Origin: Trichinella spiralis
Taxonomy: Eukaryota; Nematoda; Enoplea; Trichinellida; Trichinellidae
Reading direction: 5' to 3'
Length of the DNA: 64,000 nt
Assembly (NCBI GenBank): GCA_000181795.3
Contig: CM012954.1
Span: forward strand, 4,831,573-4,895,572
The notes under the pieces are model-generated. The model worked only from the letters and a program-made list of their open reading frames with translations. It had not been told where the DNA came from and ran no database searches. Below, in pieces: positions 23,081 through 37,300 of this stretch (positions within the stretch are counted from its first letter, which is position 1; each line of letters starts with the position of its first letter). Both the position numbers and the translations under genes were made by a program.

Positions 23081-26000
23081 TGACAATGACAAATTTTCAG
23101 ACGAACATCCAGCAAAAGTCAAATTAATCCACTGCTGCTCACCGGTGACCAATCTAACTGAGCCTAAAATTGTTCAGTTGCTGATATTGATCAGAAAGCA
23201 AATCAAAAACTGAAATAAATAAAATTTGATTGCTAAAAAAATTCCAGAATAACAACACGCTGATCAAGATTGTATGGAAAAATGATTGATTGACATAATT
23301 TACAAAAGAGTAAAAAAGGAGGCGGGGGATGGGGGAACAAGTTTTTAATGAAACAGCTAACTAACAAGCAAGCAAGCTAGCTACACAGCTAGAATAGTGT
23401 TTTAAATTGATTTATTACAAAAATGTGATAAACAAACAAACAAACAAATAAATAAATAAATAGTAGTACTTACATTGAATATATATATAAAAATTACAGT
23501 TAATGAAGAATTTTATTTCCCATTCTGATTGTTGTACAACAATTAATACTTTTCTGTTGAAGAAATTTAAATTATTATTTACTTATTTGTTGTCTGTTCT
23601 TAATATACAGCTTTTATTGTAAATTTATTCATTGTATAGAAATGCATACTTGCTGTTTAAGATGGTGTCTATTTGTAATAAATTCAGCAATAAAAGTGTT
23701 TCACGGTGTTCAAGTTTGCCCGTATTCAAGCTCTGCTGTCTAAACTGCCCAGTTTCTGAAGTAAAAAAATTAGGTTAAGTTTAAAATTAAATATTTCAGC
23801 TGGATCGTAAGCGTATTGTAAGTAAGCGGTTAACGCCATTCGATGAATCAATTAATCGACACTCCTCTTATACACTACCATTATCATTTACTGCACCATC
23901 ATCTAAAATGGCATCATTCGTCATAAATATGGTAAATTTGTAAATAGAGTGTGAAGAAAAAAAATCCATTAAAATAGTGAAGCTTAGCTTCCTTTAAAAT
24001 TATTACTGCAATCACACAGACCAGTTTTGTTAATTACTTCACATTTATAAGTTGAAAAAAATGATATTAAAACCAATTTTATTTATTAAGCAAACAAATA
24101 AATGAATAAAATATATAGTATGCAGTTTTCAAACAATATTAATTGATGAACAATTTTAAAATAATATTCGTGAATGCTAATTTCCATCACTGTTTCTTAC
24201 TTAGCTGCTTATTACTGTAATTTCTACTTCACCTGAAGAATTCATTAATGCAACTGTGTAATAATAATAATAATAATAATAATAACATTGCAGTTATTTT
24301 GCAACTGCAGTAATAGGCCGGATACAACAAGTAAGTGCATGTAAGTATTGAATTGCAGCTCATTTTGAAATAAATACAATAATTTAAAGTTACAAAATTG
24401 AATACTGAAAAAAGCGTACTGCTCATTATTTTGTTGTATGATGAAATAATTGAATTAATAATAATGAAATAGATGCTCAAATAAATATATTTGATTTCAT
24501 ATTTTTGAAATTTTGAAAAAGAAAGCGTTATTGATTAAGGAATGAAACTTCGTTACTTGTTGACTAGATGAAAAAGAAGAGATGAACGAGTAAAGGAAAT
24601 GAAAATTTTTACTCGAATATGATTAAAACAAAAAATCATAAATTGAAATTAACAGATAACTTGAAAAATAATTCTTCTACATAAAAATTTATCATATCGA
24701 AAATTCAGTTTAAAAATAATCAGCAAAAAATTTTGTTAATTTACAATAAAATTCAAATTTAAACATTTTTATTACAAAATAATTAATTATTTCATTAAAT
24801 TAAAAAAAGAACAAATGAAATAAAATGAATAAATTTGAATTGTTCTTGTTCATCATTAAAATTTCCATTATGGTGTATAGAAAAGAAAAAGAAATAGAAG
24901 AAAAATATGTATCAATTGAAATAAAAATTTGAAATTAAAAGTTGAATTTGATGAAAATTTGATGTAAACGAATGAAATCATATTTGAACAAAATATATTG
25001 AAAATATGTTAATTAATTGAACTGATCGGAGAAATAAGTCTTACCAAAAATTTTGAAAAATGAAAATTGTTGAAAGAAGAAAAAGAAGGAGAAGATGAGG
25101 GAAGAAAAAAGGAAAATATATACTGGAAATGTAAAGAATAGTTTTATTCGCATAAAAACAAATCAGCCTGTTGGTCATGTGAAGCAAATTTAGCATGTGA
25201 TTCGACTTGACCATTGAAAATGGAGAAAATGAGATTTTATTAGAATTTAATTCAATTTTATCAGCCGTTTCTAGGAATTGTATAGGAAACTGGCGGTAAA
25301 TCGAATTCGACGCATCAATCTCTTCTTAGCCGGCTTAATGACAACGAGCAATTCCAATTTATCTCAGCTTAATTACAATGGACATCTATTTTACACATTT
25401 CCCTTGCACACAGACATACACACACACAGAAGAGTGTCGCACTGTTTTTCCATCCGAGCAACTGAATCTACTTTCGCTTTTTCCACTACCCCCTACCCTT
25501 TTTCAAATGGATCAATTTGAGGGTAATTTGAAAAATGAAATTAATTTCATTTTACAAATCACACACACCCACAGACATGGATAGAGAATTAAAAATTATT
25601 ATTATCAAGCAACAAAAGAAAAAAAATAACAACATGAAAGAAAGTTTTATTATTTTCATTTATTATAATAAAATTAACTGATTGATTGATTGATTAATTG
25701 ATTAATTGGTTAATTAATTTCAAAGTTTCTCATATCTTAATAGATGACAAAATTGATAAAAATGCATGCTTTTTTTAAATTTTATTTGTTTTCAAAAGAA
25801 AGAAATTTCACTTTCAACTTACTTAAAAAATAACTTCTTTCTCCGTTTGTTGCTAATCTTGAAATCTTTGCTATCTGATGTGAATATATGCAAATTTTTC
25901 TCTCCGTATTAAATAAATACGCCAATAAATAATAATCATCAAAGTGCTTTTTACCTGAAAAGCAAACACAATTGTGTTGTTATTTTTTGTTTTCATTTTA

Positions 26001-27204
26001 TCGAAATGTGAATAATTGAAATGAAAATTTTTGAATAAAAACACTGCTTGAAATTTGTATTTTCTATTTATTTATTTATTGTAAATCACTTTTGAAAATT
26101 CGTATTCATCTTTGATTATTTCGATTTATTTCTTTTGTTAAAAACGTACGATATCAACCAATTAATAAGAAACTTGCTCATTCATTATCATCTAATTCTC
26201 ACTAACAAATAGAAAAAAGTTGGAATATATAAATAAGTTATCATCATCTGCTGAACAAACAATGATCGGCATATTTATTGAATTATAATACAATTTATCT
26301 ATCTTATATCAGTCAGTCGTTTAATTTGCCTTTCAAAGAAAACAAATATAATAATGTAAAATAAAATGTGGAACAATTATACATGCATCAAAAGTTACTT
26401 TTATTAATATGCAGGTGGAATATCGTCGTTGCATGATTGAACCGAACCAAACTGACGGTGAAATTGATCGAACGCGACTGTTTTCATGTAACAAATTGAA
26501 ACTACTAATCGACACTAACTAATACTGCAATTAGGGTAAATAATCGTCTATGCAAATAAAGTATAATGATAAAAATTGTTGCACAACATACGCTAATGTT
26601 GTTACTGTTACTAATGGAAAATCTGAAACAAACAAACCTAAATCGGTCCACAATTTCTCGTTTATTTCACTTTAACTATGTTTTGGCCGCAATTTAAACT
26701 TTTTCACATTTATCTACAATAATGCAAACAAATGTTAATAATAGCAATAAATGCTACTTATTTGTTAAAAAGTTGAACTCGAGCAACAAGCTGAAATACA
26801 GCAACAGCAGGAAAAGAAATTTCGTTTCTTTTGGCATAATTGAATGAATAAAAATATATGTATATATAATCGTAGTAGAGACAAATTTGCAAAAATAAAC
26901 ACATCGAAGTGAACAATATGAAAAGTATTCTTTTCTAATTTATGAAAGGAAAAATTTGAATAACAACAAATAAAGTTTATACAAACGCACTTACAAAGCT
27001 GTACTTCGTTCTAGCAGGGATTTTCGGTTGTATATCTTTGTTTTCCTTATTACATAAACAAACCCCCAACAACAAAGACTCACTGCATACATGCACGTAT
27101 GTATGCATGGAATTGTGGCTAACAAAATGGTCAAAAGAAGAAAACAAGTTCACCAGTAAAAAATAAGACGAGCGTAATTTGTTGTTTGCCAGCAAGTTCG
27201 CATA
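23081..27204. other. Large AT-rich intergenic region
   Basis: Over 4 kb with no supported gene. It contains simple repeats (aaac/aaat about 23436-23460, AAT about 24259-24285, attg/aatt about 25679-25716) and a short GC-richer patch at 25270-25520 whose ORFs have no coding character. It includes the upstream region of the acetylcholinesterase gene and the 3' flank of the secreted-protein gene. Confidence 0.45.
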
Positions 27205-28695
27205 TTAGAATCGAAGAACAATATTGTTTAACAATAGAATAAAAAAGAATAAATTCACTGTGTAAAGTGGATTTGCTGAATTGGCGCCATGTACAGGCGG
27301 TGACGGGGGTACTTCTAGAGATTGATGTCCGTTGACAGCGGCAGAGTGAAATTTTTCCTGTGTTTGACGCTGCTTACCGGTGGATTTGAAATTAGCATCC
27401 ACATCAGCAGCGGCAGTTGGAATCGTTTTCTTCTGTTCAGCATCAGCAGAGGCTGGTTTAGACGTCGTTTCAGTTTCAGAAACAGTTGAGAGGGCATTCG
27501 CTTCGTTGATCATGTCGGCAACGTAGATGGCGTATTTCGGAACCAGAGACCAGTCGATATCCGCTTTACAGTTATCGTAAACGGCGCATATTTGCAGTGA
27601 ATAGAACGACTCCGAAGCTTTGGAAAATTGCTTCAATTCAATGTGTTCAACAGTGCTGGAGAGGTTCGATGTGGTCACATTAAATTCAGCCAACGGATTG
27701 TTATTCCAAGTATAGTCAACTTCAGCTGTCCTTAATCGATAGCTCTTTGTCGGCTTTTTGCTATTTGGGAATTTCCATTTAACCATTACATTTGGATCGA
27801 TTTTGTTCTGTATTGAACTTTTGGAAACATCGCTTTCAATATTCACGTCACAGTCAACATCACAAGTGGATGTTGGTTTGCCCATTTCAATGGGACAGTG
27901 TAAATTTTTCACAGATTCACATTTCAAATTTAAAATTGGGCTGTCGTCAAATTCAGTCTGACGAAGTTCCATGCAGTTATCATCTGAGTTGAACAATTTT
28001 TGATTGAGATGAACTCTGAGTTCGCAGTCGTGTTTCAAATAACTCAATGGAATAGAAAAGTTTCCACTCGTGGAATCAATTTCCGGCTCAAACGTCCACT
28101 TGTTGAAAACTGTCTTACAATAATACGGAGAAATGCTAAGAAATGACGATACAATGTTCTTGTTGTCCTGCTGTGCTGTTTTTTTGTCTTCAGTAAAGGT
28201 CAATTTTCCACTGATCATTTCAGTTATGGTGTTGAAATTCAAATTACTAATTTCAATGGTAAATTTGGTCTTCAGAGGGGTTGGCGATGGACCCAATCGG
28301 ATCAATTTCGGTTCGTGAAGTTCATCGTTATTATCATACCAGATCACTTTGAAATCCTTCTCCCGGCACAGTTCGTGTTTGAGCAAAACAAAGCGGGAAA
28401 CTTTTCTAGTATCCTTCTCATCGATCAACAACGGTTCCCATTCGCCCGGCTCTTCAGTATACTGTTTGTCGGTTCCATTTCGAAAGTAAATTTCTCTGGT
28501 CGATATTTCTTTGATCTTTTTGGCAGTGAAAAGCTGATTCCAATAAATGGTCACCAGTCGTGGATCATTTTCATCAATTTCAAACTGCAATGCAGCTTTG
28601 GGATCGTTTGTCGTCGAATCCACCAACCTGAAGCAGCAGATCACCAGCAGCAGATGATGACAGACTGCAATTGACACAACGATTCGAGAAATCAT
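27205..28695 (-). CDS. Secreted, probably GPI-anchored glycoprotein
   Basis: A single uninterrupted frame of 496 codons. Residues 1-28 are a signal peptide (MISRIVVSIAVCHHLLLVIC). The ectodomain is beta-rich in composition, with paired cysteines (CDVDCDV, ICAVYDNC, and others) and N-glycosylation sites (NGT, NFS, NVT, NLS). Stretches such as LRTAEVDYTW and SFYSLQICAVYDNC resemble fibronectin-III-like strands, but this is an impression. A Thr/Ala/Ser-rich linker (about 400-470) precedes a small-residue site (GANSANP) and a hydrophobic tail ending at the stop (VNLFFFILLLNNIVL), the layout of a GPI signal. I recognise no named family. The lack of introns is unusual beside its neighbours. Confidence 0.75.
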   Translation of the reverse strand: MISRIVVSIAVCHHLLLVICCFRLVDSTTNDPKAALQFEIDENDPRLVTIYWNQLFTAKKIKEISTREIYFRNGTDKQYTEEPGEWEPLLIDEKDTRKVSRFVLLKHELCREKDFKVIWYDNNDELHEPKLIRLGPSPTPLKTKFTIEISNLNFNTITEMISGKLTFTEDKKTAQQDNKNIVSSFLSISPYYCKTVFNKWTFEPEIDSTSGNFSIPLSYLKHDCELRVHLNQKLFNSDDNCMELRQTEFDDSPILNLKCESVKNLHCPIEMGKPTSTCDVDCDVNIESDVSKSSIQNKIDPNVMVKWKFPNSKKPTKSYRLRTAEVDYTWNNNPLAEFNVTTSNLSSTVEHIELKQFSKASESFYSLQICAVYDNCKADIDWSLVPKYAIYVADMINEANALSTVSETETTSKPASADAEQKKTIPTAAADVDANFKSTGKQRQTQEKFHSAAVNGHQSLEVPPSPPVHGANSANPLYTVNLFFFILLLNNIVLRF

Positions 28696-31355
28696 TTCCT
28701 GTCAAAATATGAACAACAATTAATAAACACTTGAAAAAATTTAAACAAATTTCAAAAATTATGAACACAACGAACATCCAACGGAACCAACAATATACAA
28801 CAAACAACACAGCACGCTTATTCAACGAGCATATTATTAATATTACTATAATAAAACAGCGTGAAGTGAAAAAATGGATGTGAGTTTGAAGCGAATTTTC
28901 AAATGCCGGTTATTTTACTGCAGTTTTCATTATGTCATTGCTGATGTTTGACCAGATTCGACTGGATGAGACGTGAACAAACAACAGCTGAGCATCTCCA
29001 TCTGACTTCGCTTCACGCACCTTTGGTGCGTCTTTGTAGAAATTGATTAGCCTATTTTTGTGATGACTTTCAATTTGACATTGCCACCCACACCAAGCAG
29101 CATGCGCCCCTGCGACCTGCTAACTTGGAGATACATGTCCTTCTAACCTTGACACCAGCCAGTCAGTCAGTCAGTGTGCAACAACAGCCAACTGGTATTG
29201 TCGTATCGACACTATGGTTGGTTCTTCTCATTTGTCCTAGAGCTGGAATATGCAATTTCATTTAAAGATGGCAATGCAACTTTGAAATTTTTTCAAAAAA
29301 AAAGAAAAATATAAAAAATAAAATGAAATTTCCAATGGCAAAAAAACTTACTTGCAACTAATCAAGCTTCTGCAAGGCAATTTTTCAACAAATAGTTGTA
29401 TGATGCATCATCATATCGAACGGAAAGCACCAGTCAGATGTAGAAATGATCCAGGAGAAAAATGAAAACTATTCTCGTGCATTTCTATGGACTCCCAGCA
29501 CTCTTAAACATTCATCTATCTACCCTTGTGAACGTTCATCACCATCCCATGGACACATCACTTCCCCGAAAATGTACAATGCTTAAATATTATTCCATTT
29601 CATCACCATCATTTGTCAAATTTTCATTTTTGTCAACAATTTTCGCATGAAATAATTGTTCTTCAATTATCAATTTTGACAAATTATTAGAATGTAACCT
29701 TTTAACCCATAAGTGGGTGAAATTTGTCATTGTATTATCAGGGACAAAAAATTTTAAAATTGGTTGAAAAATTCTCACCAAAAAATCACAACATCACAAT
29801 AATACGTCTTGCTTGAAAAATGAAGAAAGACAATTATTTTCAAAATAACATTTCACCTTACAAAATATTCAAAGGAAATGGAGAAAGACATTTTTACAAG
29901 AATGACGCATTCACAGAACAAAAGAAAATAACCAACTTTTCAACTTTACAAATGACAATCGCAACCTTGTACGTTGAATAGTTGAAACAGATCATATATA
30001 TATATATATTATATAATCATATCGGTCAAAAGACCCAGTGCAATAATTAATGTAAAGTAAAAGTCATTTATTCTTTGCATTTTTGGGTAAAATTTAATTA
30101 ATTTACTAAGCATAAAAATGGTTTGCCTATTTCAAATCTGCCTGAAGTTATGAAGATAACAGATAAACAGAGCTTGAAATCTTGATCAACTTACATTTTT
30201 CAATTCACTGCAACTACGTAGTAGAACTTAATGGAAAAATGACATGTCTCATTTTCAAAATATTAATAAAAATTATAAAGATATATATCACCTGTCAAGC
30301 AATTAATTAACCCACTGCATGCTGACTGAACTGCCAGGCAAAAAATTTACCTGCACACAACAGTGAATAATAATCATATAAAGTAGTGAAATGGATTTTC
30401 TTTCCTACTTAATAATAGTAGCTGTAATTGCAAAACCAACTCATCAGACAAAACGCAAAAAGGAACTATTGGAATCGAAACTAGAACCATTAATTTGATG
30501 ATGACCGACCGCATGGTATAATCGTTCTTAGGCAAGCGAGAACAATGCTTCCAGATGTACTTTGGTACCAGACAATGTCAGTTAATTAAACTAGAACATC
30601 TTAATTTAGGATCGCTTTATAAAAATTTTATACATTCAACTAGAAAACAAGTATTATTACAGATAGATTTTAGATACAGAATTGTTTCTTTGGAAATTCA
30701 ACATCAAAGATAAGTATGTTAAATGAATTTTTTTTTAAATATCAACGATTGATGAATAATAATAATAATAATGTACTGCCTTATGTGTAATGAACAATTA
30801 ATTCAAAAGTGAATTATGAAATTAAAAGAAAAAATTTTGTTTTTTCTTTAAAGTTAAAAAATCAGTAAGTTGTGCAATACATAAAATAATAAAATAAAAA
30901 TGTTACTTAAAGACTCAAATGTAATATAGTATAAATTGCAAAGTGTGCTTGTTGTCCGTGGGTTGGCAAAAAGCATGCATCATGCACAGCCTTCTTTCTC
31001 TACAGTTGTACTAGAAAAATTTGAACATTCAATATATGTTGCATGAATGTTTCTTTTCATCATTTCTCACAATATAATGCCTGAAAAAGAAAAAAAATAA
31101 CCAATTTAAATTCTGTCATTTATTATTTATCAGACAAACGGTGAAATGTGCACATTATTTTCTGGCATTCTATGCAAAATAATATAACATTTATCAGAGC
31201 ACATTAGAAATATAAGTCAAAAACAAAAAAAATGTGAAAAAAAAGAAATCAGATTTTCAAAAAATCTGATGACGATGTTTCAGGTTGTGTGTGTGCAGAA
31301 TAACTGTGTGCTCAATTTATTCTTACAAGCAAAAAACAGTAAGCACTGGTATTCA
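28696..31355. other. Intergenic between secreted protein and SORBS genes
   Basis: About 2.7 kb. 28820-29260 is less AT-rich and probably holds the promoter of the minus-strand secreted-protein gene. It includes the perfect hairpin acgcacc-ttt-ggtgcgt at about 29015-29031 and a cagt run at about 29160. 29300-31355 is AT-rich with simple TA and AAT runs (29998-30010, 30757-30772) and the 3' flank of the SORBS gene. No gene supported. Confidence 0.4.
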
Positions 31356-34300
31356 TCATAAGTGCTTGACGTAATTTCCAGGAAATGTACCAAACTTCCC
31401 TGTTCGTAAGGACGTACCAATAAACCATCCATCATCGCAACATTCTACCACATAGACAATGTCGCCTCTTTTCAGTTCTAATTCATCTGAATTTGCGGGC
31501 AAATATTCGTAGATAGCTTCATATCTAAGAAAAGAAAATTTGCATTTTCATTCATTTTCAAATACCGCTTTTATTATTATTCACGTGTCAATCTGTGACG
31601 TGGCAGGAGACGTATGCTTCGTGGATACGCTTCTACCAGGAGAAAAAAGTGAAGTCGTCGACTTTGTTTCGTTCGGTTTAGACTGCAACGATGCAGAATA
31701 CAATTTCATCTACAATTTGGACCACGTACAAAATAATGTGCAAATAATACGGATATAACCAAATTATTTTTTTTTGCATTACTTCATTTAAAATTGCTTC
31801 CAATGGATCAGCTTTTCCATAAACTACACCGTCGACAACAAGTTTTCCGACATCATCATTTTGTCTTAAAAGTATCACCATTCGTATAAAAATAAATCAG
31901 AAAATATTCAATCGAAGAAAAAAAAATAGTAATTGTAAAATCAACAGTGGCTGCTGATTTGATAACTTTAACGATTTCATTTTATACAAACTTGATTTCC
32001 GCTTAAATTTGCATTATGAAAACTGCAAAAATAAAGAGAACAACAACATACTTTTTACTTTTAGATGGACGTTTGTCGAATACGGATGCAAATTCTAAGA
32101 AAAAATTGAATTAGAAATGAAAAACTGAAATGAAATTAAAAACATACTTGACTTTTTGTCTATTATACATGGCTTGACGTAGCTAGAAGGGAAAATACCC
32201 TGCTCTCCACGTCCATTAAAACCGAATGACCAATTTTTGTCAACTTCTCTTATTAAATTCACTACTTCACCCTGGAGTGAAAAAATTAGTATACATAAAA
32301 ATTGTGATGAGCAATAAATTGTGAACCTGCTTAATTGAAAGCTCTCTTGGTCGACGTGCGGTAAAATCGAACAAAGCTTTCGCAGTACCATGACTTCTAT
32401 TTCGAATTTGATCCAAAAACAAGCCGGAGCTATTCGTCGCTGCTGGAGATTCTGAGATTACCTAAATAAGCGAAAATTAATTTCATCCATTGTACCCAAA
32501 TGATTAATAATTAAGAAAAAAAACACATACTTCTACGTAATTAATTGGAAATATTCCTACACGTCCATTCACTTCTCCTTCACACCAATTTGCATCTATT
32601 TGACGACGAATTATAATTTTATCCCCAGGTTCAAGATTTAACTCTCTAAAAACAACACTTTTAGGTGATGTACAAAAACTGAGAGAAATCAATCTACCAT
32701 CTTCACAAAACTAATTTGCCATACAATGAAGTGACAAAAACTGAAAATTTACCTCGCATTTTGAGCTTGAAAGTTGTAAAGAGCAAGAGCTTTGATTAAT
32801 TTCGAATCTCTGAAAATTAATGATCTTAAATTCAATAATTCCAAATAAAAAACTCCACTTACGTCCTACGAAGTGCTGCCGCTGGTTCATTAGAATCAGA
32901 TCCAAAGGCTTTCTTTCTAGATGACTGAAAAATAAAAATTATATCCATAAGTTTCATTGTATAAAAAAATTTGGAATAATATATCACTTACATGATCGTC
33001 AAATGAGCGAGGTTCATCTAATACTGATCTGGAACGAGGAGCGCGCTCTCTTTTGAAATCGTAATTTCTACCTAGATACCGCCAAAAGCATAGATAATAA
33101 ATAATGTGCAAACAATTTTCAAAAATGCTCAAAATAAATGAATAAGCAAATATTCACAAATCATGCAGTGAATCATCACAGTCGAACAACACACACTGCA
33201 ATACACAACTGGAAAGCATGATAAATTGAATACACATCATCATTATTATATATTACCATCATCATCAGCAGCAACAGCAGTAGTAGTAGTAGTAGTAACT
33301 TGGCGTTTGATAAGGTCATTAGCGTGAACAAGATGCTGAGCAAACGATGACCCGGAATACCGATCGTCAACTGTTAAAGCACACCTAGGCGACCAACTCA
33401 ATTCCCATCTCCACCTGTGGTGGGTGAAATACATTCCATCTTGAGCTGAACTATTATTATTGTACTCAAGTTCAGATGGTGCAGTCGACGGCGATTCAGA
33501 TGCGAGAACAACGTTCAAATCTTCGGAGCATCTACTGGAAGTATTTTCCTTCATCCCATCGTGAACGTTCGCTTGGCAAAGCTGATTATCCGAATCAACA
33601 TACAGCAGCAGACTGTCGCTTAAAGTGACACTTTCAGAGTTGTTGTCCCGCAACCAGTGCAAATTTTGTAGCACCTGAGATGGCCGTCCGTAATTCGAAC
33701 GAGCATCATCGCCGTCGTTAGTTACTGTAGTCGAGCTAATTTGCTCAATTTCATCAAGTGCCATGCTGAGCTGTTGGAAAACTTCATCGTAAGCTTTTTC
33801 AAAGTCCACCTCGCGTGAATAATTTCGTGGCACATTGGGAAACGCTTCGCAAAACGATTGGAAAGTTTGCACTGATTTTTCATCCGTATTTCGACCGAAA
33901 GTCATATCGTAAGCCCCAGCCTGCCACAGTTGAACAGTTCTGTTCAGACGTTCGCTTTGGAGATCCGGCCGCAGACGGTACGGAGGCAAGTGAAAACTGA
34001 CCGTCTTCGACCGTTCCAACGCATACAATTTGGAACCGCTGTCGCGACAACAGACCGGAAACGACCACGCACCAAGCTTGCTTCTCTGAGAACGAAAAGC
34101 CGACGACGAATAATTGAAATCTTGATCATACGCAGCAGAATGTGCTGAATCGCGCTTCTTCGGCACAGCTGTTGCATTCAAAAAATACGGTCGCCCCTTC
34201 CTGCGAAACCCCTCATCCCCCCGGGTCATCGAGCTCAAGCTTCGCAAATTGGCGTCTGCTGAACTGCCGCACTGTGTCGACGAATCGATTTTCACAGAAA

Positions 34301-37300
34301 CATAATTTGCAGTGGAATCGGTTTGCAGAGGATAACATTGCAACCAAAAATCTAAAAACTACTCACATGCAATAAAAAGTCGTCGTTAGTAAAAAACAAA
34401 CAAAGCAAACAAAACGTCACTGCAAACACATCAAAAAAAGCAATACAGCAAACGTATGAGCAGCAGCACATATTTTTTATTTGCAGGATTATTCATTTTA
34501 TTTATCTGCAATTGGGATCAGAGGAAGCAAAAGCTTGCATCGAGCAGAAGGTTTTGCGCATGCAAATGTCATCGTGCAATTGAGAATTGTGCTCAGTCAT
34601 TTTGGTTCACAATTTGATAAAATAATAGCAGCGATCTTAACCAACAATAAGATTATTTCCACTAATACTGATCTTGTGAAAAAAAACGAAGCTCACACTT
34701 GCTAAATTCCATAATCTAGTAGATTAATTATTTTTTAATTTGATGAATTATTTGATATTTAACATTGAACTTCAAACCAAACTAAACCGTGATGAATAAT
34801 TTAAGCAAAAAGAGAAACTCGAAGATAACTTAATTAATAGCTTACAGTAGAAGCAGTTGCATGTGATCAGAAAATTCGATGATTTCACGAGAAGACGCAT
34901 TTCACATGATGAAGGTTTTTACAAACGAATTCGACAATGTGCAAACAATGTCTATATGTTTGCATAAGATTATAAATAAAAAAAACTTTTTTTAAATAAT
35001 TTCCTAATTTAGGCTCACAAATTTATGACAATGCAAACAAGCATCGCACATTTTGTCAATTTTTCTACGTTCTCAATTTTCAATTTTGGAAATTTTTGAA
35101 ATTATTTCAACATTTTTCCAATAAATATACTCATGATGTATTTTGCTTGAAAATGAATAAAATGAAAATAATAAAAATCTATAGAAAAAGAAAACCAAAT
35201 AAATATACATGCAGAATAGATAAAACCGATTGAAAAAATTGAGTTTCTGTCTGTCTGTCTGGCAAGCTTACCGATATCAGAATAATCTTCAGCCCGAAGA
35301 ACTTTTCTGCTTTCAATTTCACGATTCAAATCTCCCAAAATGCGTTGGATCAGCCCTTGGCTAGTGTCAAGAGTGGCTTGGAGCTTTTGATCAATGCTGT
35401 TGTTGTCACTATTTTGCTGCTTTGTCGTCAAATTCTAAAAAATTTTTTGTCCATTCACATTTTGTGAAATAAGAAGGAAGGAAAAGAAAAAAAAAGAAAT
35501 CCCATTTTCACTTTTGTTGTGGATGCATTTTCCAATATGGAGCAATTTCCAGGCGTGTATTCTTCTATTCTTCTCGGCTGATGGTGAAATCCTACACTTG
35601 AAGAAGAACTTCCCTGACTTGCAAATGAAATTTCACTCTGCCCAGCTGGTGAGAAAGCTCTACTTCTACCAAGAGATTTGGACCGATTTTGACGATACGT
35701 TATTGCTTACATACGAAAAGTATAATTAATTAATTAATTAATTAATGAAATAAACAATAATAATCTCGTCGTTTAATACTTGAAGTGGTCAACTGTTTAG
35801 ACGGTTCTGGTGATAGAACACTTCGCGAACGACTCGGTTCAACTGAAAATATAATTTTCTTTTAAAAAACCACAAACAATAAAAATGATATTTTTTTTCA
35901 AAATACCAATCGGGTTGTCCATTTTATTCGATTGGCTTTCAGTAGGATAATCCCGAATACGATATCGCATGATTGCATTTTCTTCTAAAAATGTCCATAA
36001 ATTCTCTTCTGTTTCAACATTGTAAACTTCAATTTTACCATCATTCTTGTCTACTTGGTGCAATTTTTTGAACATCATTTTGTACCAGTGATGCTGATAA
36101 TTTTTCGAAAGCGGAGACTTGACAATGGAGCAAAAAAACAACAACAAAAATTAACATATATATGTTTGCTAAACAGAAAATAGAAAAAGATGTACTTCTT
36201 GTTTTTGGTCACTTTTTTGAAGAAGAAGTCCCTTGCCACCGAGTATAACTGGCGCAGAGGTTGTCGATCGAAGGCTTGAAGAAGCAACTTGATCCAATGG
36301 TCGATTTCCAATATTTCCACTGTAATTACCTGCAAATTTAATTAATTGTAAAATAAAATAAAATAAAATAAAATAACAAGCAAGCAAAGTAAAACGAAAC
36401 AACAAGAATAATGATAATAAATATCATCGGGCTGAATTAATTCATTGCTTGCGCAAATTTATGCGTCACATTTTTTTCAGTGGTAATAAAAAAAAACAAA
36501 AAACGTGGAATTAGCACAAGACAAAAAATACACGCACACAAAGAGAAAGAGGTAGACGGGGTGGTTATTGTCAAAAATTGATCGAAAACTAAAAAGCATT
36601 TCAATTCAGAAATAAAACTAGCTTCAATCAATATTCGACTAGGGAAACCGGGTTGAGTGAAAAATAAAAAATCGATCCCCTACCCCTGTATTCTCACCAA
36701 CTACATTCTGACAAGCTAACCGCATCATCGTTGGTAGCGATGATTAAAAAAAAACAAAAAAAAATAAATAAACATAAAAAACTTTGACAAAGTACAATTT
36801 TGAAAATTACACACGCAAAGAGATGAAGCAGAGAATAAAGAAAAAAAAATATGTTTCACCATTTGGAAACTGTTTGCAAGATGTGAATTAAAATGAAGGA
36901 ATGAATGGATTGGTTATAAAAGTTGAAAATGTTCTCACCGGATGTTGCCGTTGATGTGAACGGGGCCGGATGCCAAGATGGGGAAAGCAAGCCGACCGGT
37001 GTGGGTGGAATCGTCGGCGGGGATGGGGATTTCACTTCAGCATACAACGGTTGCGTGTAAGTAGATTGCGGTGAGCAAATCGGTTCCTGTGAATTCAGCT
37101 TCCAGTGCTGATTCGACAACGACGACGTTGTTGTTGTCGTTGTTGCTGATGATGGTAATGATGTGGATAAATTTGACAAATTCATTTTCTGGTAAACTGA
37201 ATAATTTTTCGCCGCTGACGGTGGTGGTTCATTTTCATACAATATCTGCTGCGAAGATTTGCTAATTTCCGAATAAGGTGTGACAGATCTGGTGGAACGA

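Noticed and set aside
35514-35729. 71-codon plus-strand ORF
   Set aside because: Antisense shadow of the SORBS exon 35512-35705, which has matching phases on both sides.
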